In this document: one piece after another, positions 16,812 through 24,236 of the stretch
Position numbering within the stretch: the stretch's first letter is position 1
Layout: every line of letters starts with the position of its first letter
Source: Collinsella aerofaciens
GTDB taxonomy: Bacteria > Actinomycetota > Coriobacteriia > Coriobacteriales > Coriobacteriaceae
DNA length: 64,000 nucleotides
Direction of reading: 5' to 3'
Assembly (NCBI RefSeq): GCF_015548375.1
Contig: NZ_JADMWW010000003.1
Coordinates: forward strand, 1-64,000
Made by a program: the position numbers and the translations under genes
The notes under the pieces: generated by a model
Told to the model about the DNA's origin: nothing
The model's input: the letters and a program-made list of their open reading frames with translations, nothing else
Databases searched by the model: none

Positions 16812-17585
16812 ATGCTGCTCGCTATCGATATGGGAAACACGCAGACGGCCATGGGCCTGTTTGACGGAGACGAGCTGGTGCAGTCGTGGCGTATGCCCAC
16901 CGACCGCTCCTATACCGCCGACGAGATCCACGTGCGCCTGATGGGTTTCTTTAAGATGTACGGCCTTTCGCTCGATGCGGTCGACGCAATCGCCTTTGCG
17001 GGCGTGGTGCCGCAGCTCTCGCGCGAGTGGCACGCCGTGGCCGACCGCATTGCCGCGGACGCCATCGTCATCGGGCCGCAGACGGCCGCGGTGACCAAGC
17101 TGCGCGCGGCGCGCCCCCAGGCCGTAGGTGCCGATCGCGTCGCCAACGCCGTTGCGGCCGAGACTTTCTACGGCGCGCCGGCAATCGTGGTGGACTTTGG
17201 CACCGCGACCAATATCGACGTCATCGATGAGGACGGTTATTACATTGGCGGAGCGATCGCGCCAGGCATTCGCATCTCCATGGACGCGCTTGCCGCCCGT
17301 GCCGCCAAGCTCGCCAGCGTGCCGCTCGAGGCGCCCGAGCACGCCATCGGCCGCGATACCGAGGAGTGCATCAAGGTCGGCGCCGTAACGGGCGCCGCCG
17401 CCATGGCTGAGGGCCTGGTCGCGCGCATGAAGCGCGAGCTGGGCCGCGAGGATGCCACCGTTATCGCCACGGGCGGTCTCGCCAGCATCGTCGCCGATTC
17501 GACCGATGCCTTCGACGTGGTCGACGGACAGCTCACCATCAAGGGTATCTGCGAAATCTACCGCCGCATGCAGGAGCTGGGATAG
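16812..17585 (+). CDS. coaX: Type III pantothenate kinase
   Basis: 257 residues catalysing the first step of coenzyme A synthesis, ATP-dependent phosphorylation of pantothenate. ASKHA-fold motifs are clear: DMGNTQTAMGLF at the N terminus (phosphate 1), a central VVDFGTATNIDVID (phosphate 2) and the following GGAIAPGI. Length is normal for CoaX. The ATG at 16812 is chosen over the in-frame ATG at 16791 because GGGAG lies 5-8 bp upstream of it and the protein then starts exactly at MLLAIDMGNT. It stands alone; a palindrome at 17640-17684 separates it from the convergent ATPase gene. Confidence 0.93.
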   Translation: MLLAIDMGNTQTAMGLFDGDELVQSWRMPTDRSYTADEIHVRLMGFFKMYGLSLDAVDAIAFAGVVPQLSREWHAVADRIAADAIVIGPQTAAVTKLRAARPQAVGADRVANAVAAETFYGAPAIVVDFGTATNIDVIDEDGYYIGGAIAPGIRISMDALAARAAKLASVPLEAPEHAIGRDTEECIKVGAVTGAAAMAEGLVARMKRELGREDATVIATGGLASIVADSTDAFDVVDGQLTIKGICEIYRRMQELG

Positions 17586-17639
17586 GACAGGGGCTTAAGT
17601 CGAGCACGAGCGCGAGCGGCGAACTAGGCAACGCATCGG

Positions 17640-17684
17640 CCCTATTCCTCAAAATCGAAAGATTTTCAGTTTTGAGGAATAGGG
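17640..17684. repeat. CTATTCCTCAAAA palindrome, copy 1
   Basis: CCCTATTCCTCAAAA and its exact complement enclose TCGAAAGATTTTCAG; a smaller AAAATC-GAAA-GATTTT hairpin is nested inside. It lies 8 bp past the ATPase stop codon and could terminate both convergent genes. Two further copies (18915-18955 and 19001-19041) lie upstream of the ATPase. Confidence 0.85.
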
Positions 17685-17691
17685 CTTTCTG

Positions 17692-18888
17692 CTAGGCCTC
17701 GTCGCACAGCCACCTCGCCAGGTCCACGATCTGCACCCCATTGCGGTCCGTGGCCTCGTGATGCGTGCGGGCGAGAATCATCTTGGGGTACGCGTCGCCA
17801 ATGCTCAGCAGTGGTGAAATCTCGCGTTCAAATGTCTTATCCGAGCTGATGTCGTCGCTCACCTGAATGTAGAGCTTCTCGCTTCGCTTGATTGCTACAA
17901 AGTCTATTTCCTTTTTATAGAGCACGCCGACGTATACCTCGTATCCGCGGCGCAGCAGCTCGATTGCCACCATGTTCTCGTATACGCGTCCCCAATCCAT
18001 ATCACGTGTACCGAGCAGCGCGTATTTGAACGCGTGGTCTGCCAGGTAATACTTCTCGCCGCTCTTAAGGTATTTTTTGCCGTGGATGTCGTACCGACGA
18101 ACTTTATAGAAGGCAAACGCATCGCACAGGTACCCCATGTACGTGCCGACCGTCTTGTTCGTTATCTTTAGCCCATCCGCGTTCAAAATATCCGTAATGT
18201 TACGTGCCGACGTTATGTTGGATACGTTGTCCATCATGTAATCGGCAATGCGCAGCAGCGCCGATTCGTTTCTCACGTTATGCCGCTGCACGATATCTCT
18301 CACGATGAGCGTTTTGAAGACATTGGAGAGATATTGATAACGCTGCTCCTGCAGTGGATAAGGGTAAGAGCCAGACATACCGCCGGTTCTCGCGTACTCA
18401 TCGAAGTCGCGATCGACCTCGCCCTCGTCACTATAGAAGCGATACTCCTCAAACGAGAATGGGAAAACCTCGATCTCGAACGTGCGCCCCGTAAAGAGCG
18501 TCGACAGATCACTCGACAGCAAAAAGGCGTTCGATCCGGTAATGAAAATATCGTACTGCTCGGATGCATGGAGGCTGTTGATCGCGCGTTCAAAGCCGTC
18601 GCACATCTGAACCTCGTCGATAAGCAGGAAGTTTTGCTTGTCGGACACTCGATGCTCTTTCACATAGGCGAGCAGGGCATGATATTCGAGCAGGCCCTCG
18701 AACTCGTCGAGGTTGTAATTGATATGGATGACATTCGAATTGGACAGATTTGCCTCCACGTAATCGCGGAGGGCCTCGAGCAATTTTGACTTACCGCTAC
18801 GGCGAATGCCCGTTATGACCTTGATGTCCGGTACGCCAATAAGGCTCGTCAACGTGTCCATATATGACGTTCTATTGATGAGTTTCAT
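17692..18888 (-). CDS. AAA-family ATPase with C-terminal DUF4143-type domain
   Basis: 398 residues. The N-terminal P-loop domain has Walker A GIRRSGKSKLL and Walker B FLLIDEVQ, then a sensor-like FITGSNAFLLSS. A winged-helix-like middle follows, and the C terminus (about 290-398) has a degraded PD-(D/E)XK nuclease-like signature (KKEIDFVAIKRSEKLYIQV). Proteins of this family are widespread in gut bacteria with no established function; roles in mobile DNA or stress are guesses. The gene is bracketed by three copies of one palindrome and is less GC-rich than coaX or folP, suggesting acquisition. The start follows a weak AGGGAGGC-like site. Confidence 0.85.
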   Translation of the reverse strand: MKLINRTSYMDTLTSLIGVPDIKVITGIRRSGKSKLLEALRDYVEANLSNSNVIHINYNLDEFEGLLEYHALLAYVKEHRVSDKQNFLLIDEVQMCDGFERAINSLHASEQYDIFITGSNAFLLSSDLSTLFTGRTFEIEVFPFSFEEYRFYSDEGEVDRDFDEYARTGGMSGSYPYPLQEQRYQYLSNVFKTLIVRDIVQRHNVRNESALLRIADYMMDNVSNITSARNITDILNADGLKITNKTVGTYMGYLCDAFAFYKVRRYDIHGKKYLKSGEKYYLADHAFKYALLGTRDMDWGRVYENMVAIELLRRGYEVYVGVLYKKEIDFVAIKRSEKLYIQVSDDISSDKTFEREISPLLSIGDAYPKMILARTHHEATDRNGVQIVDLARWLCDEA

Positions 18889-18914
18889 TGGTGCCTCCCT
18901 GCGGTCTTCTATCG

Positions 18915-18955
18915 CTATTCCTCAAAAACGAAAATTTTTCAGTTTTGAGGAATAG
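18915..18955. repeat. CTATTCCTCAAAA palindrome, copy 2
   Basis: Same 13-bp arms as copies 1 and 3 with a slightly different interior (AACGAAAATTTTTCAG). It lies 26 bp upstream of the ATPase start codon, where it could act as an operator or attenuator hairpin. Confidence 0.85.
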
Positions 18956-19000
18956 GCTCTGCAACGAATATACCTCGTTAAAGGCCGAGCTGGCTTAATT

Positions 19001-19041
19001 CTATTCCTCAAAATCGAAAGATTTTCAGTTTTGAGGAATAG
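19001..19041. repeat. CTATTCCTCAAAA palindrome, copy 3
   Basis: Identical over 41 bp to the core of copy 1 at 17640-17684. It lies 45 bp upstream of copy 2, in the same gap between the ATPase promoter and the folate operon's end. Confidence 0.85.
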
Positions 19042-19069
19042 GGTGCTGACAACCCATTCCCCAGACAAG

Positions 19070-19104
19070 CAAGACCCTCCCCGGCACAGCCGAGGAGGGT
19101 CTTG
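19070..19104 (-). terminator. Terminator of the folate operon
   Basis: CAAGACCCTCC pairs with GGAGGGTCTTG around a 13-nt loop, 35 bp past the stop codon of the last gene. The U-run is weak, so confidence is moderate. Confidence 0.6.
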
Positions 19105-19139
19105 TTATCATCGCTATCTTTGAGTGCGGGCGCCTCGCG

Positions 19140-19841
19140 TTACAGTCCGCGAATCCGTACGGCCTCGGGCGGAAACTCCTGCTCGCCGGCATCAGTCTTG
19201 ATGGTCGCGCGACCCCAGATGTCCAGGCCCGCAAACACACCGACCGCAAGCGGCAAACCGTCGGGCGACACCGCCGCGACCTGACGACCCAGCAGTGGCA
19301 CCATGTCAAAGTACTCGCCCAGCACCGGAGCCAGCGGGCCGGCAGCGCCCTGTGGTGTGTTGGCGGCAACCGCCCAGGTGTCCACGCGGACCAGCAAGGC
19401 GGCGGCCAATGCCTCGACCAGCGCCTCATCTGCCATATCCACGCCAAGCTCACCCAGCGCCGCACGCTCAATATCAACCGTCACCGCGGCAAACATGCCC
19501 GCAGCACCGGCACCGCCGTTCACGGCAACACGCGCGAGCGACGTCTCAAACGCAGGCGCACCGCACACGATATCGCTCGGCCACTGGATACCCACCTTAC
19601 CGGCAAGGCCCAGGCCCGGCGCCGAAGCCGTGCCCACGAGCGCGTCCATCATGCCCATCGCCGCCACAAACGGCAGGCCGTGGAAGGCATGCATATTCAC
19701 ATCGGGGCGCACAACCAGCGAAAACGTCAGCGAAGCCTCGCCCACGCTCCAAGCGCACCAACCCGCGGACGCACCCTCGCGACCCGCGTCGCGCGCGGCG
19801 TCAAGCTCGGTGCCAGCGGCAACAGCATTCATCTCGATCAT
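19140..19841 (-). CDS. BirA/LplA-like protein lacking the usual catalytic motifs
   Basis: 233 residues. The pattern resembles biotin-protein ligase: a beta-rich start with LTFSLVVRP, then VGIQWPSDIV (ligases have KWPNDI), and a C-terminal GRQVAAVSPDGLPLAVGVFAGLD-type SH3-like domain. However, the GRGRxGR biotin loop is absent (GREGASAGWCAW stands in its place) and the KLAGI lysine segment is replaced. It may be a degenerate or repurposed ligase. Its ATG directly follows the folP-folK stop codon (TAGATG), so it is translated with that gene. A link to folate synthesis is inferred only from this coupling. Confidence 0.6.
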   Translation of the reverse strand: MIEMNAVAAGTELDAARDAGREGASAGWCAWSVGEASLTFSLVVRPDVNMHAFHGLPFVAAMGMMDALVGTASAPGLGLAGKVGIQWPSDIVCGAPAFETSLARVAVNGGAGAAGMFAAVTVDIERAALGELGVDMADEALVEALAAALLVRVDTWAVAANTPQGAAGPLAPVLGEYFDMVPLLGRQVAAVSPDGLPLAVGVFAGLDIWGRATIKTDAGEQEFPPEAVRIRGL

Positions 19842-21569
19842 CTACATGCGCCCCAATTCGCCCACAATATGGCCCACGCGGTCCTCGGGCTCCTTGACCT
19901 CGACGCCGTTGTAGCGGAAGAACCGCGCCGGATCGTGCATCAGATCCTCGAGCGGCACCAGCACAAAGTCGCGCTCGCCGATCAGCGGATGCGGCAGGCG
20001 CAGCTTTTTGCCGCCGTGGGTCTCGCCGTCCATCCACAGCAGATCCAGGTCGATGGTGCGCGGGCCGTTGGCCTTGGCCTTTTTGGAGCGGTCGCGGCCC
20101 AGCTCGGCCTCGATCTTCATGAGCTCGTCGAGCAGCACCAGCGGCGCCAGCTCGGTCTTGATCTCGATGACGGCGTTGGCAAACGCGTCCTGGCGTGTCT
20201 CGTAGGCCGGCTCGCTCTCGTAGATCTTGGAGGAGTTGGACACGCAGGTGAGTGGAATCTCGGCGATCATGTCGCGTGCGGCGCGGATGTTGTCACAGCG
20301 ATGCCCCAGGTTGGAGCCCACGGCCACAAACGCGCGGCGCGGCTGCGGCTTGGCAACCGCCCAGTAGCCGTTCAGGAACTGCGCAAAACCCGCGGCGTCG
20401 TGCACGCGCACGATGTTGGCACCGGCCTGGATGGCGCCCAGGCACACGCCAAACGTAGCGGCATCGCGCTCGGCGGCCTCGGTCACGCCCGAGACGGCGC
20501 CCACAAAGCGCTTGCGTGATACGGCGCACATGAGCGGATAGCCCAGTGACGCCATCTTGGCAGTCTCGCGCTGGATGACGATGTCCTCGTTGGCCGTCTT
20601 GCCAAAGCCCGGACCGGGATCGATGCAGATGCGGTCGCGCGACACGCCGGCGTGGATGAGCGCGCGGGCCTGGTCGGACAGAAAGCCCATGACGCGGCGC
20701 ATGATGGGCGCCGAATCGGGCAGGGTGAAGCGGCGGAGCTGCGAGGTGGGCGCGTAGGCTTCCTCGCGGCGGGCGCTGCGGCGCATCATGGCGACCAGGT
20801 GGTCGCTGGGCTCCGGCTCCGTCTCGGCGGCAGCGGGCGTGACCTCGGGCGCGACGGTCTCGGCGGCGGGGGCAGCCTGCTCGGCGGCCGGCGTCTCCTG
20901 TTCGGCTGCGGGCTCCGGGTCGCCAAACGGCAGCGAGGGCTGCACCACGCCGCCCGGAAGCTTGGCCTCCGACTTAGGCTCGCCCAGCAGCTTGCCACGA
21001 CGGCGGCGGCCCGGCTTTTCGGCCTCGCGCGCGGCCTCGGCAGCCGCTTCGCGCGCCTTCTCGGCAACAAACGCCGCGGCCGAGGTATCGAGCTGCACCG
21101 TCGCGTGCGTGCGCGCGGGAGCAGCGACCTCGCCGGCGTGCATCACGATGACGCCGCAAGCGCTCGTCTTAACAAACTCGACCATCTTGGGGTCGGTGAA
21201 GCCGGTCACATCGTTGACGATCGAGGCTCCGCAGCGCACGGCCGCCTTGGCAACCGCCACATGACGCGTGTCAATCGAGACGATGGCGCCCTCCTTGGCC
21301 AGTGCGCGCACCACGGGCAGCACACGGCGGGCCTCCTCGTCGGGGTTGACCGGGGTAAAGCCGGGGCGCGTGGACTCGCCGCCCACGTCGATGATGTCGG
21401 CACCGGCGTCGAGCATCGCCAAGCCGTACTCAATCGCGGCATCCGGATCGAAGTGCTCGCCGCCATCGCTAAACGAATCGGGCGTCACGTTGAGGACGCC
21501 CATGATGCGCGGACGGTCAAAGCTGAGCTCGTACTTTCCGCACCGCCATGTCTTGCTATCGTTCGCCAT
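19842..21569 (-). CDS. Fused dihydropteroate synthase and HPPK (FolP-FolK) with internal linker
   Basis: 575 residues. The N-terminal part is dihydropteroate synthase: GVLNVTPDSFSDGG (pterin/pABA loop), DVGGESTRPG and IDPGPGFGK. From about residue 425, FVAVGSNLGHR and GPRTIDLDLLW identify hydroxymethyl-dihydropterin pyrophosphokinase. The two enzymes catalyse consecutive folate steps. Within the DHPS barrel, after VIVMHAG, about 125 residues of Ala/Glu/Pro-rich low-complexity sequence are inserted before the barrel resumes. The ATG at 21569 is chosen because AGGAGG lies 6 bp upstream; a frame extension of 21 codons exists but has no ribosome site. It is coupled to the BirA-like gene. Confidence 0.9.
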   Translation of the reverse strand: MANDSKTWRCGKYELSFDRPRIMGVLNVTPDSFSDGGEHFDPDAAIEYGLAMLDAGADIIDVGGESTRPGFTPVNPDEEARRVLPVVRALAKEGAIVSIDTRHVAVAKAAVRCGASIVNDVTGFTDPKMVEFVKTSACGVIVMHAGEVAAPARTHATVQLDTSAAAFVAEKAREAAAEAAREAEKPGRRRRGKLLGEPKSEAKLPGGVVQPSLPFGDPEPAAEQETPAAEQAAPAAETVAPEVTPAAAETEPEPSDHLVAMMRRSARREEAYAPTSQLRRFTLPDSAPIMRRVMGFLSDQARALIHAGVSRDRICIDPGPGFGKTANEDIVIQRETAKMASLGYPLMCAVSRKRFVGAVSGVTEAAERDAATFGVCLGAIQAGANIVRVHDAAGFAQFLNGYWAVAKPQPRRAFVAVGSNLGHRCDNIRAARDMIAEIPLTCVSNSSKIYESEPAYETRQDAFANAVIEIKTELAPLVLLDELMKIEAELGRDRSKKAKANGPRTIDLDLLWMDGETHGGKKLRLPHPLIGERDFVLVPLEDLMHDPARFFRYNGVEVKEPEDRVGHIVGELGRM

Positions 21570-21580
21570 GAACATCCTCC

Positions 21581-21621
21581 TAAAATGCCCCCGCCGCCGC
21601 GCTCGGGCGCTGGCGGCGGGG
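21581..21621 (-). terminator. Terminator or attenuator between sirtuin and folP-folK
   Basis: A 10-bp GC stem (CCCCGCCGCC with its complement) followed on the minus strand by GCATTTTAGG ends only a few bases before the folP ribosome site. It may end the sirtuin transcript or attenuate folate expression. Confidence 0.5.
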
Positions 21622-21663
21622 TCGCTTTGCAATCAGTCTTTCTATTGTATCCGCGCACGCGGG

Positions 21664-22416
21664 CTAGAACGCAAACGCGGCCGCGATGTCGCAAGAAATC
21701 AGCAGGTCGGCATTTGCATCCTGATCGGTGGGCGCCAAATTGCAAATGGCCAGCGTATCGCCGATAAAGTAGCGCGTGAGGCCCGCCGCCGGGTACACCA
21801 CGAGCGAGGTTCCGCCCACGATGAGGGCATCGGCCGCGGCAATGGCGGCAACGGCGCCGGTGAGCACGCGCTCGTCGAGCGGCTCTTCGTAGAGCACCAC
21901 GTCGGGCTTGATGCGGCCGCCGCACACGGGACACACGGGCACGCCCGCGGCATCCTCGTGCTCGCGCGCGCAAATCCAATCGGCACCATAGACCGCGCCG
22001 CACGCCTGGCAGATATTGCGGTGGACCGAGCCATGCAGCTCGAACACGCGCTGCGAGCCGGCCGCCTGGTGCAGGCCGTCGATGTTTTGCGTCACCACGG
22101 CACTGAGCTTGCCCGCGCGTTCCAGCTCGGCCAGCTTGGTGTGGCAGCGATTAGGCTTGGCGCCAGGCGCGATCATCTTGGTGCGGTAAAAGTCGAAGAA
22201 CTCGGCCGGGTGTGCCTTGTAAAAGCTGTGCGAGAGCATGGTCTCGGGCGGATAGGAAAACTGCTGGTGATACAGGCCGTCCACGCTGCGGAAATCGGGA
22301 ATGCCGCTTGCCGTGGAAACGCCCGCGCCGCCAAAGAACACCACGCGCTCGTGGGTATTGAACAGCTCCGCCAGCGCGGCGGAGGCCTGCTTGGGATCTG
22401 TTATCGCTTGCGTCAT
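21664..22416 (-). CDS. NAD-dependent protein deacylase, Sir2 family
   Basis: 250 residues with the sirtuin signatures [15 protein letters not shown] (NAD binding), [13 protein letters not shown] and ELHGSV with the catalytic histidine. The structural zinc is held by CQACG and CPVCGG. It removes acyl groups from lysines, consuming NAD. The ATG at 22416 is chosen because GGAGG lies 6 bp upstream; an upstream in-frame ATG (22467) has no ribosome site. It is divergent from the exonuclease gene. Confidence 0.93.
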   Translation of the reverse strand: MTQAITDPKQASAALAELFNTHERVVFFGGAGVSTASGIPDFRSVDGLYHQQFSYPPETMLSHSFYKAHPAEFFDFYRTKMIAPGAKPNRCHTKLAELERAGKLSAVVTQNIDGLHQAAGSQRVFELHGSVHRNICQACGAVYGADWICAREHEDAAGVPVCPVCGGRIKPDVVLYEEPLDERVLTGAVAAIAAADALIVGGTSLVVYPAAGLTRYFIGDTLAICNLAPTDQDANADLLISCDIAAAFAF

Positions 22417-22551
22417 GTTTGTCCTCCGTCCATGTTGGTCGGGCAGCGTTGAGCGACGTCCCAGCATGCGTCCTTTAAGTCAGCATGCGCGGAGCCCACC
22501 CCGCCCCTGTTGCGCTAATCTTAAGCCTGCCAACCCCGTCGAAAGGACACC

Positions 22552-23370
22552 ATGCCTCAGACTTACACTTTCGCCTCGTGGAACGTCAACGGCCTGCGCG
22601 CCGTGCTCAAAAAGGACCCGAGCTTTATCCAGATCGCGCAAGAACTCGACGTCGATATCCTGGCGCTGCAAGAGACCAAGCTGCAAGAAGGCCAGGTTGA
22701 TATTGACCTGCCCGGCTATCACCAAACCTGGAGCTACGCCGAGCGTAAAGGCTATTCGGGCACTGCGGTCTTTAGCCGCCAGGAACCGCTGCGCGTGCTG
22801 CACGCCGACGCGCTGCTACCCTACGCCGGCGAGGGCGAGGCGACCGTACTCGTCGCCCAAGCCGCAACCGAGGGCCGCGTCTGTGCGCTCGAGTTCGACA
22901 AGTTTTGGTTTGTGGATGTCTACACGCCCAACGCGCAAAACGAACTCGCGCGCATCGATGTGCGCATGGCCTGGGACGATGCCTACCGCGGCTTTTTGAG
23001 CGCGCTTGAGCGCGAGACCGGCAAGCCCGTCGTAACTTGCGGCGACTTTAACGTGGCACACGAGGAGATCGACCTTAAGAACCCCAAGTCCAACCGCGGC
23101 AACGCCGGCTTTTCGGACGAAGAACGCGGCAAGTTTACCGAGCTGCTCAACGCCGGGTTTACCGATACCTGGCGCGCGGCAAACCCCGACGTCGAGGGCG
23201 TCTACAGCTGGTGGAGCTACCGCTTTAATGCCCGCAAGAACAACGCAGGCTGGCGCATCGACTACTTCCTGGTAAGCGACGCAATCGCCGACAACGTACG
23301 CGACACCGGTATCCGCGGCGACATCTTTGGCAGTGACCACTGCCCCGTCACCCTCACGCTAGAGCTCTAG
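22552..23370 (+). CDS. xth: Exodeoxyribonuclease III / AP endonuclease
   Basis: 272 residues of the ExoIII/ExoA family. Conserved blocks are FASWNVNGLRA, LALQETKLQ (metal-binding Glu), TPNAQ, CGDFNVAHEEIDL, YSWWSYRFNARKNNAGWRIDYFL and GSDHCPV. It acts in base excision repair at abasic sites. A GAAAGGA ribosome site precedes the ATG. It is transcribed alone, followed by a repeat-rich gap. Confidence 0.95.
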   Translation: MPQTYTFASWNVNGLRAVLKKDPSFIQIAQELDVDILALQETKLQEGQVDIDLPGYHQTWSYAERKGYSGTAVFSRQEPLRVLHADALLPYAGEGEATVLVAQAATEGRVCALEFDKFWFVDVYTPNAQNELARIDVRMAWDDAYRGFLSALERETGKPVVTCGDFNVAHEEIDLKNPKSNRGNAGFSDEERGKFTELLNAGFTDTWRAANPDVEGVYSWWSYRFNARKNNAGWRIDYFLVSDAIADNVRDTGIRGDIFGSDHCPVTLTLEL

Positions 23371-23386
23371 CCCCAAGTAATTCCTG

Positions 23387-23409
23387 GGGGACGGAGGAAA
23401 ACAGATCAT
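23387..23409. repeat. Dispersed motif GTTTTCCTCCGTCCCC, copy 3 (inverted)
   Basis: Reverse complement of the motif at 190-212 and 6952-6974, with one substitution (CAGATCAT for CGGATCAT). It lies 16 bp after the exonuclease stop. Confidence 0.6.
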
Positions 23410-23432
23410 GTGACCCCTCTCCCCCTATAAGC

Positions 23433-23493
23433 TGCGGTGGAATAGTTCCTGTTTGGGCAGCAAATAGCCAAAAACGAGAACTATTCCACCGCA
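23433..23493. repeat. Inverted repeat TGCGGTGGAATAGTTC
   Basis: Perfect 16-bp arms (23433-23448 and 23478-23493) enclose 29 bp. It lies between the convergent exonuclease and ECF transporter genes, so it may help terminate both, but there is no clear U-run. Confidence 0.7.
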
Positions 23494-23518
23494 AGTTCGC
23501 GAGGAAACGCGAAATGCC

Positions 23519-24232
23519 TTACAGCCCGTATTTCACGACGACACGGTTAATGCGACGGCACCAAGGCTTGTACAGGGCGGCCAAAAACACGCAGGTCGCA
23601 AGGCCGTGCGTAATATCGAACGGCACTGCCGTGGCAAGACGCGCCACGGCACCCGCCCAAGTAAGCGGCTGTACAAATCCAATGATGTCATACGCGTTGA
23701 TCACCACGCCGTACAGCAAACCCGAGGCAAAGCCATACGCCAACAGCGCCGGCATGCGCACGGTTCCATCCGCACGGTCAAACGCACCGGCATGCGCCAG
23801 CGCACCGCCAACATAGCCAACCAGGCCCCAGGCATACATCTGCCACGGCGTCCACATGCCCTGTCCAAAAAAGAAATTGCTGGTCAGCGCCGCCAGCGCG
23901 CCAACCATAAAACCATTGCGACGGCCAAGCGTCGCCCCCGCGATAATGGCGATAGCGCTCACCGGTTTAAAGTCGGGAATGGGCCCAAACAGGATGCGCC
24001 CCGCCGCCGCCAGCGCCGCCAGCACCAGCGTGGGCATAATCTGGCGCAAACCCGGACGAGATGCCTCGTAACCCGCAAAGAACAGTGCAAGCACCAGCGC
24101 CACCACAACCAGCATGGCCAACGCCGCCTGCTCAACGCCCGCCTGCAACGCCGCTGCCATCACCGCCGGCACCGCCAACAACAGCGGGATCTCCAGTTTT
24201 GTGAGTAAACGCGAGAAACGACAGTCCGTCAT
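23519..24232 (-). CDS. ECF transporter substrate-binding (S) component
   Basis: 237 residues, about six hydrophobic helices, with motifs typical of energy-coupling-factor S components of the vitamin class (GPIPDFKPVSAIAIIAGATLGRRNGFMVGALAAL, here read as helix-loop-helix; then FGQGMWTPWQMYAWGLVGYVGG). It captures a small vitamin-like substrate and delivers it through the ATPase/T module encoded next to it; which vitamin is not evident. The ATG at 24232 follows the ATPase stop codon by 4 bp and replaces a longer frame that would overlap the ATPase gene. It is last in the ecfT-ecfA-S operon. Confidence 0.82.
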   Translation of the reverse strand: MTDCRFSRLLTKLEIPLLLAVPAVMAAALQAGVEQAALAMLVVVALVLALFFAGYEASRPGLRQIMPTLVLAALAAAGRILFGPIPDFKPVSAIAIIAGATLGRRNGFMVGALAALTSNFFFGQGMWTPWQMYAWGLVGYVGGALAHAGAFDRADGTVRMPALLAYGFASGLLYGVVINAYDIIGFVQPLTWAGAVARLATAVPFDITHGLATCVFLAALYKPWCRRINRVVVKYGL

Positions 24233-24236
24233 CCCA

